Program-made: the position numbers and the translations under genes | Shown: positions 27,647 through 34,260 of the stretch, one piece after another | How positions within the stretch are numbered: the first letter of the stretch is position 1 | How the letters are laid out: each line of letters begins with the position of its first letter | Source: Clostridia bacterium | GTDB lineage: Bacteria > Bacillota > Clostridia > Oscillospirales > CAG-272 | NCBI GenBank assembly: GCA_017508465.1 | Contig: JAFVYW010000074.1 | Coordinates: forward strand, 1-37,366 | DNA length: 37,366 nucleotides | Direction: 5' to 3' | The notes under the pieces: generated by a model | What the model saw: the letters and a program-made list of their open reading frames with translations, nothing else | Told to the model about the DNA's origin: nothing | The model's database searches: none

Positions 27647-27961
27647 ATGGAAAAGCATGTATGGAAAGCACATATCAAAGAGGGCATGGTGGATGAATAC
27701 ATCCGCCGTCATGACGAAATCTGGCCGGAGATGGTCGAAACCCTGAAGGCGGCAGGCATCCGCAACTACACCATCTGGAACACAGGTACCGAGCTCTTCG
27801 GCTACTACGAATGCGAGAAGGGCTATGACTTTGCCCGCGATGCCCAGGCGACAAGCCCCGTCGTTGCCCGCTGGGATGTCTATATGGCAGATATCCTCAC
27901 CTTTGACACCGACGAAAACGGCAATCAGCTTGACTACTCCTGCGTTTTTGTGTTGGATTAA
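27647..27961 (+). CDS. rhaM: L-rhamnose mutarotase family protein
   Basis: Interconverts alpha and beta anomers of L-rhamnose (dimeric ferredoxin-like fold, cytosolic). The 104-residue length is the family norm. Conserved features are the opening HVWKAHIKEGMVDEYIRRHD, then EIWPEM (27-32), the IRNYTIW strand, LFGYYE (50-55), and a tryptophan in VVARWDVYMADIL. AAGGAG precedes ATG 27647. It is 57 bases after the previous gene with no separate strong promoter visible, so it may be the third gene of that operon. No other rhamnose genes are in the window, so a related sugar is possible. Confidence 0.9.
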   Translation: MEKHVWKAHIKEGMVDEYIRRHDEIWPEMVETLKAAGIRNYTIWNTGTELFGYYECEKGYDFARDAQATSPVVARWDVYMADILTFDTDENGNQLDYSCVFVLD

Positions 27962-27980
27962 ACACCAGACAAACAACAAA

Positions 27981-28022
27981 AAGCACCGCAAATGTAAACC
28001 AGAGTGTACATTTGCGGTGCTT
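27981..28022. terminator. Bidirectional terminator
   Basis: A 16-bp perfect stem (27981-27996 with 28007-28022) has T-runs on both strands. It lies between the converging rhaM and RNA methyltransferase genes. Confidence 0.92.
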
Positions 28023-28024
28023 TT

Positions 28025-29164
28025 TTATTTCTTTTTAAGTGTTGCTTCGGTTTTGAAAAACTGATAGAAGTAGCAGGGTATCATACCATTGTAGAGTTTT
28101 CTCACCTTATCGGCGCGCTTGCCATAGAAGCGTTCGAAGGTGGGGTGCGAGGTGATGATATAAACCTGCCAGGGCGAGAGCGAACGGAAATGTCTGCCGA
28201 TATCCGAGTAGAGAGCCTCCGCTTCCTTGACTGTACCAAGACGCTCGCCATAGGGAGGGTTGGTGACGATCGTGCCGCGTCTACCGGGTGCGCCGATGCG
28301 GCGCGCATCGAGATGCATCGCGCGGATATAGCGGTTGACGCCTGCGCGCTTCGCGTTCTGTATTGTGAGGGCGACGGCATTGTCATCGATATCTGAAGCG
28401 TAAACATCGAATGCTGTTTCCACCTCACCTGCGATGGCTTCTTCCCTTGCATCCTGCCACAAGCGCTTATCGATAAAGGGGAAGGTTTCTGCAACAAAGT
28501 GGCGGTTCTTTCCCGGGGCGATATTCGCCATCTTCATCGCGGCTTCGATCGCGATCGTACCGCTTCCGCACATCGGATCCCAGAAGAGAACCTCTTCGCG
28601 AGGACGGGAGAGAGCCACAATCGCGGCGGCGAGTGTCTCTCGTATCGGTGCGCCGTTTGCTTCCCTGCGGTAACCTCTTTTGTGAAGTGGGACGCCCGAG
28701 GTATCAATCATAAGCGTCGCGTTATCGCCGAAGAGAAAGAATTCAATCTGATATTTCACGCCCGTCTCGGGAAATTGCTTGATGCCATAGACCTCGGAGA
28801 GCGAGGTGACCACGGCCTTTTTGATAATCGACTGACAGTCGGGGATCGAGGTCAATTTGGATTTGATAGAATGTCCCTTGACAGGAAAGCTATCGTTTTT
28901 ACCGATAAAGTCTGCCCAGGGGAGCGCGCGCACCCCCTCAAAGAGCGCGTCGAAGGTGTCGGCGGTAAAGGACGCGCCGACCTTGATATAGATACGCTCG
29001 GCATAGCGCAGAAAGACATTGGCGAGGGTAATGGCTTCCTCGTCCCCGAGGAAGGTCACACGTCCGTCCATTGTCGCAATTCTTTCGTATCCGAGGGCTT
29101 CAATTTCCTCGCCGAGCAGATGCTCGAGCCCGAAAAGACAGGTAGCAACCAGTTGCAGTTTCAT
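28025..29164 (-). CDS. THUMP-domain class I SAM RNA methyltransferase (RlmL N-domain / YpsC type)
   Basis: Predicted to methylate a guanine N2 of 23S rRNA, as does the N-terminal half of E. coli RlmL; B. subtilis YpsC is the stand-alone form. The 379 residues comprise an N-terminal ferredoxin-like and THUMP region (about 1-155) and a Rossmann methyltransferase with motif I DPMCGSGTIAIEAA (196-209), the acidic loop YASDIDDNAV (255-264) and motif IV TNPPYGERLG (301-310). I start at ATG 29164, which has GGAG upstream and lies just after a sigma-A promoter. The frame is open 86 codons further upstream, but that would cross the promoter and the divergent gene. The exact rRNA site is not provable here. 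Confidence 0.92.
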   Translation of the reverse strand: MKLQLVATCLFGLEHLLGEEIEALGYERIATMDGRVTFLGDEEAITLANVFLRYAERIYIKVGASFTADTFDALFEGVRALPWADFIGKNDSFPVKGHSIKSKLTSIPDCQSIIKKAVVTSLSEVYGIKQFPETGVKYQIEFFLFGDNATLMIDTSGVPLHKRGYRREANGAPIRETLAAAIVALSRPREEVLFWDPMCGSGTIAIEAAMKMANIAPGKNRHFVAETFPFIDKRLWQDAREEAIAGEVETAFDVYASDIDDNAVALTIQNAKRAGVNRYIRAMHLDARRIGAPGRRGTIVTNPPYGERLGTVKEAEALYSDIGRHFRSLSPWQVYIITSHPTFERFYGKRADKVRKLYNGMIPCYFYQFFKTEATLKKK

Positions 29165-29207
29165 TGTATTCTCCGAAATGATGTGGGTACGCCCACGATT
29201 TTTCATT

Positions 29208-29236
29208 ATTTTACCATATTCTCCCCCCTTTGTCAA
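29208..29236 (-). promoter_or_regulatory. Sigma-A promoter of the RNA methyltransferase gene
   Basis: Minus-strand TTGACA (29236-29231), 17-base spacer, TAAAAT (29213-29208). Confidence 0.85.
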
Positions 29237-29262
29237 GGCGGAGGAAAGATTTCCCGATAAGT

Positions 29263-29291
29263 GAATATCGCGTGGCTTCGTGGGCAAAATA
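29263..29291 (+). promoter_or_regulatory. Possible SigG-type (forespore) promoter for spoVAF
   Basis: GAATA (29263-29267), 17 bases, CAAAATA (29285-29291), close to the SigG pattern GMATR-N17/18-CATWHTA with one -10 mismatch. The resulting leader would be only about 14 nt. No convincing sigma-A promoter is seen for this gene. Confidence 0.4.
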
Positions 29292-29312
29292 AGGAAAAAA
29301 AGGATATATGCC

Positions 29313-30731
29313 ATGTTCACACAGTACGAACGCACACTTGAGCGCTTCCGTGACATTATCGCCTTCGGCGAGAGCTTCGATATTCTCTCCCACACCCTGT
29401 CGGTTGGCGATGGCGAGGTCACCCTCTTTTATATTGACGGCTTTGTCAAGGATGCCCAGCTTGAAAAAATCATGACAACGCTTATCGGAGAAAAAACGCT
29501 CCTTGCCCGCGATGCTTTTATCCGTCGTCTGTCACAAATCGAGGTCGGTGTGGAGGATGACCTTTCGCGCGCATCACACGCGCTTCTTTCCGGACAGACC
29601 ATACTCTTCTCCTCCTCCTTTCCCGAGGAATGCCTCACCCTGGACCTTCGTACTTATCCGACGCGTTCTCTGTCCGAGCCGGAGAGTGACCGCGTGATGC
29701 AGGGCGCGCGGGATGGCTTTGTGGAGACATTGATTTTCAACACCGTCTTAATCCGCCGTCGCATCCGCGACACGCGCTTGCGTATGGAGCATTTCACCAT
29801 CGGCGGCGCATCAGGCACCGATATTGTGCTTTGCTATATGCATGGCGTTGCGAAAAAGAGCCTCGTCGACGAGGTGACACGCAAGCTTCGGCGTATCCGT
29901 CCCGAGTCCCTGACCTTGGGCTTTCAGTCTCTCTCCGAAAGCTTTCTTCGTGGCGGCTGGCTCAACCCCTTCCCGAAGGTGCGCTCGACAGAGCGTCCCG
30001 ATACCGCCGCGGCAGAACTTGTCGAAGGAGCGGTTCTCGTTCTCTGTGATACCTCACCACAGGCGATGATTCTGCCGACCTCGGCGTTTGACTATCTCCA
30101 GCAGACCGATGACTTTTATTTTCCACCCCTGACAGGCACTTATCTGCGCCTTGTTCGCACCCTGATTTTCCTGCTCTCTGTTGTGGCAACACCCCTGTGG
30201 TATCTCGCCGTCCGCTATCAGACGGTCCTGCCACCGTCCCTCTCCTTTCTCATTCCCGAAGAGAGCGCCATCCCACTGCTCTGGCAGCTATTGCTCGTCG
30301 AGGTTGCCATCGATGGGCTCAAAATTGCCTCACTCAATACACCCAACACCCTATCAAGCTCCCTCTCAATTATCGGCGGTCTGATTCTCGGTGACTTCGC
30401 CGTCGGTGTCGGTTGGCTCACGCAAGATGTCATTCTCTATATGGCGTTTGTTGCCGTCGCGACCTTTGCAGGACAAAACCCCGAGCTTGGCTACGCCCTG
30501 AAATTTGTCCGTGTCATCTCTCTTCTTCTGTCCGCATGGCTCGGCATCTGGGGCTTTGCCATCTCCATGGTCATCTTTGTTCTCCTCCTGCTGACAAACC
30601 GCACCGTCACCACACAGAGTTATCTTTATCCCCTCATCCCCTTCTCACCGAAGGCACTCCTGCGCCTGTTCGTTCGTGTGCCAAAATATGACTTTGAAAA
30701 GAGAGAAAAGAAAAACGCAAAAGAGCCTTGA
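29313..30731 (+). CDS. spoVAF: GerA-family spore protein, most like SpoVAF
   Basis: The 472-residue protein has a soluble N-terminal half and a membrane half with about five or six helices. GerA-family signatures are CYMHGVAKKSLVDEV (near 175-190), the STERPDTAAAELVEGAVLVL segment (near 226-245) followed by CDTSPQAMILP, and the DDFYFPP motif. The C-terminal half, with LNTPNTLSSSLSIIGGLILG, DVILYMAFVAVATF and YLYPLIPFSPKALLRLFVR, resembles SpoVAF more than germinant receptor A subunits (inference from recalled family pattern). SpoVAF is an inner-spore-membrane accessory of germination and dipicolinate release. I start at ATG 29313 (AAGGA 8 bases upstream) instead of 29280. No spoVA, gerB or gerC genes are adjacent, so it is an orphan here. 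Confidence 0.8.
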   Translation: MFTQYERTLERFRDIIAFGESFDILSHTLSVGDGEVTLFYIDGFVKDAQLEKIMTTLIGEKTLLARDAFIRRLSQIEVGVEDDLSRASHALLSGQTILFSSSFPEECLTLDLRTYPTRSLSEPESDRVMQGARDGFVETLIFNTVLIRRRIRDTRLRMEHFTIGGASGTDIVLCYMHGVAKKSLVDEVTRKLRRIRPESLTLGFQSLSESFLRGGWLNPFPKVRSTERPDTAAAELVEGAVLVLCDTSPQAMILPTSAFDYLQQTDDFYFPPLTGTYLRLVRTLIFLLSVVATPLWYLAVRYQTVLPPSLSFLIPEESAIPLLWQLLLVEVAIDGLKIASLNTPNTLSSSLSIIGGLILGDFAVGVGWLTQDVILYMAFVAVATFAGQNPELGYALKFVRVISLLLSAWLGIWGFAISMVIFVLLLLTNRTVTTQSYLYPLIPFSPKALLRLFVRVPKYDFEKREKKNAKEP

Positions 30732-30756
30732 CAATCCTCCTTGTTTGTGTTACACT
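30728..30756 (+). promoter_or_regulatory. Sigma-A promoter of the 54-residue small protein gene
   Basis: TTGACA (30728-30733), 17-base spacer, TACACT (30751-30756). The -35 overlaps the spoVAF stop codon. Confidence 0.75.
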
Positions 30757-30795
30757 TTTTACGAAAAATACGAAAGTCTCTGAAAGGATAACACT

Positions 30796-30960
30796 ATGCA
30801 TTTTTATATTGCCCGTATCGAGGGCGAATACGCCTATCTCCGTCCCGAAAACCCCTGCTCCATGTGCGAGGACCTGATGGTTGCGCTCGCGCTCTTGCCC
30901 GATGGCGCTGATGTCGGCTCGTCCCTCTTTTATGAAGCGGGAGAATATCAACTCCTTTAG
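30796..30960 (+). CDS. Small protein, DUF3006-like (54 residues)
   Basis: A 54-codon frame starts with ATG 30796, preceded by AAAGGA, and ends with TAG. It has its own promoter 40 bases upstream and a strong terminator starting 5 bases after the stop, which argues that it is a real gene. The opening FYIARIEGEYAYLRPEN resembles the DUF3006 pattern (RxEGxYAVxE), and the LALLPDGADVGSSL segment near residues 31-44 resembles the family's 'LPxGAxEGDVL' end. It also carries CSMC (residues 22-25). Function unknown; probably cytosolic. Confidence 0.75.
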   Translation: MHFYIARIEGEYAYLRPENPCSMCEDLMVALALLPDGADVGSSLFYEAGEYQLL

Positions 30961-30964
30961 ATAA

Positions 30965-31005
30965 AATGTCAATCACTTTTTCGGCAAAAGTGATTGACAT
31001 TTTTC
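30965..31005 (+). terminator. Terminator of the small protein gene
   Basis: A 16-bp stem (from about 30965-30980 with 30986-31002) has a short loop and a trailing T-rich tract. Its 3' arm contains the -35 box of the next promoter. Confidence 0.9.
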
Positions 31006-31022
31006 TTTGTTTTTTATATAAT
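30994..31022 (+). promoter_or_regulatory. Consensus sigma-A promoter of the DUF975 gene, overlapping a terminator
   Basis: TTGACA (30994-30999), 17-base spacer made largely of T, TATAAT (31017-31022). The -35 lies in the descending arm of the preceding terminator hairpin and the spacer is its T-tract. Confidence 0.85.
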
Positions 31023-31054
31023 GAGATGGTAAATCAAAATTTTCGGAGGCTATA

Positions 31055-31732
31055 ATGGACTATTCCAGAATTAAAAATTTTGCCAAGACCAAGGTCAAAG
31101 AACAATTTGGCATGGCGTTTCTTCTTACCCTGATTGCCACGGTAGCAACCTCTATCCCCACGGCACTCTGGCAAGGGTTCTCTCTCCCCGTCACATTCCT
31201 TCTCTCCCCCGCAATCGAGCTTTCCTTAATTCATATCTTCGTTGCCATCCTCGCAGGGCGCAAGCCTGAGTTCAAGGAACTCCTCTCGGGCTTCGACGAT
31301 TGGTGGTCAAGCGTCAAGGTAAACTTCTTCCAATCACTCTTCACCTTCCTGTGGTCGCTTCTTTTCATTATCCCCGGCATCGTCAAAGCATGCGCTTATT
31401 CGCAGGCAATGTATATCCTCTCGGGCAACCCGGGCAAGAGCGCGCGTGAGTGTCTGCGCGAATCCGAACAGCTGATGAAGGGACAGAAAATGCGTTTCTT
31501 CAAGCTAAATCTCTCCTTTATCGGATGGTTCCTTCTTTGCATTGTCACCCTCGGCATCGCATTCATCTGGGTAGTCCCCTACTACCGCGCGACGATGGCA
31601 ACCTTCTATATCGACATCATGCCCTCGACAAGCGATGACACCGACACCTACGAAGAGCCCACCCCCACCAGAACAAACGGCCGCACCATTACCTTCGGTA
31701 ACAAGAGCGACGGTGGCGATCAAAAGTTCTGA
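31055..31732 (+). CDS. DUF975 family membrane protein
   Basis: The 225-residue integral membrane protein has about four to five helices. The DUF975 pattern is visible: MDYSRIKNFAKTKVKEQFG at the start, a SLFTFLWSLLFIIPGIVKACAYSQ helix pair with the conserved IPG-x-x-K-x-x-x-YS segment, an ARECLRESEQLMKGQKMRFFKL stretch, and FIWVVPYYRATMATFY near the end. The C-terminal 35 residues are polar and probably disordered. GGAGG precedes ATG 31055. It is monocistronic, with its own promoter and a convergent terminator. The function of DUF975 proteins is unknown. Confidence 0.9.
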   Translation: MDYSRIKNFAKTKVKEQFGMAFLLTLIATVATSIPTALWQGFSLPVTFLLSPAIELSLIHIFVAILAGRKPEFKELLSGFDDWWSSVKVNFFQSLFTFLWSLLFIIPGIVKACAYSQAMYILSGNPGKSARECLRESEQLMKGQKMRFFKLNLSFIGWFLLCIVTLGIAFIWVVPYYRATMATFYIDIMPSTSDDTDTYEEPTPTRTNGRTITFGNKSDGGDQKF

Positions 31733-31736
31733 AAAC

Positions 31737-31792
31737 AAAAAAACAGATTAAGCACGCTATCCATAACGGAAAAGAGCTTAATCTGTTTTTTT
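31737..31792. terminator. Bidirectional terminator between DUF975 and the YgjV-like gene
   Basis: AAACAGATTAAGC-type arm (ending 31753) pairs with GCTTAATCTGTTT (31776-31788), with A-run and T-run flanks. The genes converge here. Confidence 0.88.
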
Positions 31793-31794
31793 AT

Positions 31795-32460
31795 TTACCA
31801 CTGTCCCTTGAAGGTTTCAAGGAATGAGGGGATTTTAAAGGTGTTATTGCTGTCGCTCTCGGCAGGCGCTGTCGCGTCATCCGACGCGTTCGTGCCACCA
31901 TCATCGGTTGCCACACCTGCATGGGCGGACGCTTTTCTCTTGCGCTCATACATCAGAACAAGGCTGTAAAAGAGAAGGTTTACCACTTCGTAGATGACGC
32001 TGACATAAATGCCCACAAGAACGAAATAGACAATCCATATGGCCGAGCGGATAAAGGACGAGGCGGGAAAATGCTTTGCGCGCAAGTTGAGAATGGCGAC
32101 AAGAAGGTTGAGCGAAACTGCCACCACAGGAAGAATAAGCAGGAGGATGTTATCTTCAGGCTTTCTTCCGACAAATGCTGCGACAATCGCCAGGACAGAA
32201 GGAAGCACATTCCACAAAAGCAGTCGAAGTGTCGGGTGTTTTTGCCCGAATTGCAAATAAATGTTTACAGGAACAAGACTTGAGAGCGCGGATGCGAAGA
32301 AAATCACCATCGGTGCATACGCGCCGTAGTTCATAAACACAAATCCAAAAAGCAAAGAAGCAATCGCGCGGAAGGCACCGATATGCTTTTTCAAAAACAG
32401 TGACGATGCAAAATAAAGCACCAACGCCAAAATGCCAATACCTTCAATATACAAACCCAT
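31795..32460 (-). CDS. Multi-span membrane protein, possibly YgjV-like
   Basis: The 221-residue protein has about six hydrophobic segments in residues 1-170 and a polar, Ala/Asp/Ser-rich C-terminal tail. The opening LFLKKHIGAFRAIASLLFGFVFMNYGAY arrangement is weakly reminiscent of the YgjV (Imp-YgjV) family; I am not sure of this. It follows the CNNM gene by 91 bases on the same strand with only a weak ribosome site (GAAAGA), so it may be translated from the same transcript. No function can be assigned. Confidence 0.7.
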   Translation of the reverse strand: MGLYIEGIGILALVLYFASSLFLKKHIGAFRAIASLLFGFVFMNYGAYAPMVIFFASALSSLVPVNIYLQFGQKHPTLRLLLWNVLPSVLAIVAAFVGRKPEDNILLLILPVVAVSLNLLVAILNLRAKHFPASSFIRSAIWIVYFVLVGIYVSVIYEVVNLLFYSLVLMYERKRKASAHAGVATDDGGTNASDDATAPAESDSNNTFKIPSFLETFKGQW

Positions 32461-32551
32461 TGGTCTTTCTCGCTTTCTTCAATCTTCACTTATGGATACT
32501 TTACTGCAAGCCTCGCTTACAGCTTCACCTTTGTCGGTGAGGAAAACCGCT

Positions 32552-33814
32552 TCAGTCGTCCTCTTCCTCTTCTCTTTCATGCACCACAACATCGACCATG
32601 GTCATGTGGTGGATATCCAGTTCGGAGACGGTAATGGTCAGGTGCGCGACATCGAAGGTGTCGCCGATTTCCGGCAGTTTATCAAGCTGTTCCTGCACAT
32701 ATGCGCTGACGAGAGCGCACTCGGTATCGATACGGATATCAAAGTAACGGCAGAATTCGTCCATATTGATGGACGCGTCGACATGGACCACGCCGTCCTC
32801 GCTGACAGTGAAATGCTCAACGACTTCGTCGTGTTCGTCCCAGATCTCACCGACAAGCTCTTCCAGAATGTCCTCCATGGTAATCATACCAAAGGTTCCG
32901 CCATATTCGTCGATAACAACGGCGATATGCGTCTTACCCTGCTGGAGCTGTTTCAATACATCGCTGATCTTCTCGCTTCTCTGCACAAATACCACACTGC
33001 CCATCAGCTCATGCGTGGGGATTTTGGTAATACCCTGTGCATCAAAGAAGCCCTTCTGGTGAATGACACCGACAATATTATCGATGGTCTCTTTATAGAC
33101 AAGAAGTCTCGAATATTTGGTCTCCTCAAACTTCTCGGCAATCTCTTCCTTGGTAGCGGTGATATCCACTGCCTCAATATGACGGCGGTGCGTCAGAATA
33201 TCCTCGGCGCGACGCTCGGTAAACTCGATAGCGCTACGGAGAAGGTCGACCTCGCTTTCCTCAATCGAGCCCTCTTCCTCAACCTCTTCGACGAACATGA
33301 GAAGCTCCTCCTGGCTCATGCCTTCTTCCTCCTCGTCATCGGCGGACTTCTTCTTGGCTGTCACCTTCTGGAGAAGAACAAAAAGGGCAGAGATGGGAGT
33401 AAAAAGCCACATCAGGATACTGATGATAGGGGCGGAAAACAGAGCGAATTTCTCAGGGCTGTTTTTCGCTATGCTTTTGGGCACAATCTCGCCGAAGGCA
33501 AGAACAAGCAGGGTGATGACGATGGTCGACACGGTCGAACCAAGGTTCGGATCCTTCAACCAATCGATAAACAACAGTGTCGCAAGAGAGGACATCAGGA
33601 TGTTTACGATATTGTTACCGATGAGAATGGTAGCAATGAGTTTATCGTATCTGTCATAAAGCTTGAGAACTTGTTTTGCTTTTTTGTTTCCGTCATACTC
33701 CGCGTAGGTTTTCATACGCGTTTTACTGAAGGACAGAAACGCCGTCTCGGTCGCAGAAAAATACGCCGATAAAAGCATCGAAATGATTATTATAATTATG
33801 TAAGTGGTTGTCAT
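32552..33814 (-). CDS. CNNM/CorC-type transporter (DUF21-CBS-CorC_HlyC)
   Basis: The 420-residue protein belongs to the hemolysin C / CorC family, linked to Mg2+ (or other divalent cation) efflux. Domains are a DUF21/CNNM membrane region (about 1-150, with three to four helices and FSATETAFLSFSK plus FGEIVPKSIAK motifs), an acidic linker (DDEEEEG), a CBS pair (about 205-330, including IAVVIDEYGGTFGMITMEDILEE) and a C-terminal CorC domain (about 345-415). ATG 33814 is preceded by AGGAG at an unusually long spacing of 13 bases. The leader is about 230 nt, with a short upstream ORF and alternative stems that involve this ribosome site. The mapped promoter is at 34051-34079. Confidence 0.95.
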   Translation of the reverse strand: MTTTYIIIIIISMLLSAYFSATETAFLSFSKTRMKTYAEYDGNKKAKQVLKLYDRYDKLIATILIGNNIVNILMSSLATLLFIDWLKDPNLGSTVSTIVITLLVLAFGEIVPKSIAKNSPEKFALFSAPIISILMWLFTPISALFVLLQKVTAKKKSADDEEEEGMSQEELLMFVEEVEEEGSIEESEVDLLRSAIEFTERRAEDILTHRRHIEAVDITATKEEIAEKFEETKYSRLLVYKETIDNIVGVIHQKGFFDAQGITKIPTHELMGSVVFVQRSEKISDVLKQLQQGKTHIAVVIDEYGGTFGMITMEDILEELVGEIWDEHDEVVEHFTVSEDGVVHVDASINMDEFCRYFDIRIDTECALVSAYVQEQLDKLPEIGDTFDVAHLTITVSELDIHHMTMVDVVVHEREEEEDD

Positions 33815-33829
33815 GATTTAAAATATACT

Positions 33830-33879
33830 CCTGATTTTTTATTGTGTGATAATTGGTTCCCTGACTTTAAAAAATCAGG
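33830..33879 (-). promoter_or_regulatory. Alternative hairpins masking the CNNM gene ribosome site
   Basis: On the transcript, CCUGAUUUUUUA (33879-33868) can pair perfectly for 12 bp with UAAAAAAUCAGG (33841-33830), which includes the AGG of the AGGAG ribosome site. The first CCUGA can instead pair with a nearer UCAGG (33864-33860). The two folds exclude each other, and the second leaves the ribosome site free. The first arm contains the stop codon of the upstream ORF. Confidence 0.5.
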
Positions 33880-34006
33880 TCAAAAGGTTCGAAAAGCGCA
33901 AAAAAGCCCACCTGTCCCATACACGCGTAAAGGTCAGATGTGCCACACGAAAATCAAGAATATTCGGGAAGTTGTAACAGTTCCCGTCCGTACTGTCGCC
34001 GTCCAT
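33875..34006 (-). CDS. Possible 43-codon leader ORF upstream of the CNNM gene
   Basis: ATG 34006 has GAGG 6 bases upstream and a full AGGAGG at 34026-34021. The frame runs 43 codons to TGA at 33877-33875. The peptide is rich in aromatic and basic residues (opening MDGDSTDGNCYNF, with VWDRWAFLRF later) and has no signal peptide. The reading frame also contains a CGGGAA...TTCCCG stem. It lies wholly inside the transcript leader of the transporter gene and ends in the hairpin arm next to its ribosome site. It may be a regulatory leader peptide, or a chance frame in a structured RNA or repeat. Confidence 0.4.
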   Translation of the reverse strand: MDGDSTDGNCYNFPNILDFRVAHLTFTRVWDRWAFLRFSNLLT

Positions 34007-34050
34007 TTTGGTCCTCGTATCCTCCTTCTTTTAAAAGTATAGTTTCGTTT

Positions 34051-34079
34051 ATTATATACGATAGCGCACCATAAGTCAA
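34051..34079 (-). promoter_or_regulatory. Sigma-A promoter of the CNNM transcript
   Basis: Minus-strand TTGACT (34079-34074), 17-base spacer, TATAAT (34056-34051). The expected start is near 34044, giving a leader of about 230 nt. Confidence 0.85.
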
Positions 34080-34179
34080 GCAAAGAGCGCAGAAAACCCG
34101 CAAAAGTTTACAATTTGTTCACATTCAAAGCACATTCGTCCCACATTTGCTCCTCTTTATAAAATATTGTGAAAACATA

Positions 34180-34208
34180 TTGACACTCCCCTTGTTTTTT
34201 GATAAAAT
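34180..34208 (+). promoter_or_regulatory. Sigma-A promoter of the M16C protease gene
   Basis: TTGACA (34180-34185), 17-base spacer, TAAAAT (34203-34208); GAGGA ribosome site before ATG 34261. Confidence 0.85.
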
Positions 34209-34260
34209 AAGTATTATTCTGTAAATAATATCCAGAGTAGATAGAAAAGAGGACAATTTC

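Noticed and set aside
29280..29312. Earlier ATG of the spoVAF-like gene
   Set aside because: It overlaps the candidate -10 region and lacks a ribosome site; ATG 29313 has AAGGA at good spacing.
29165..29422. 86-codon N-terminal extension of the RNA methyltransferase
   Set aside because: It would run through a consensus promoter and the divergent spoVAF start, while ATG 29164 has GGAG and begins at the normal THUMP-protein N-terminus.
33815..34050. M-box or Mn riboswitch in the CNNM leader
   Set aside because: The transporter type invites it, but I see none of the conserved core segments I know for either class; kept only as an unassigned leader with alternative stems.
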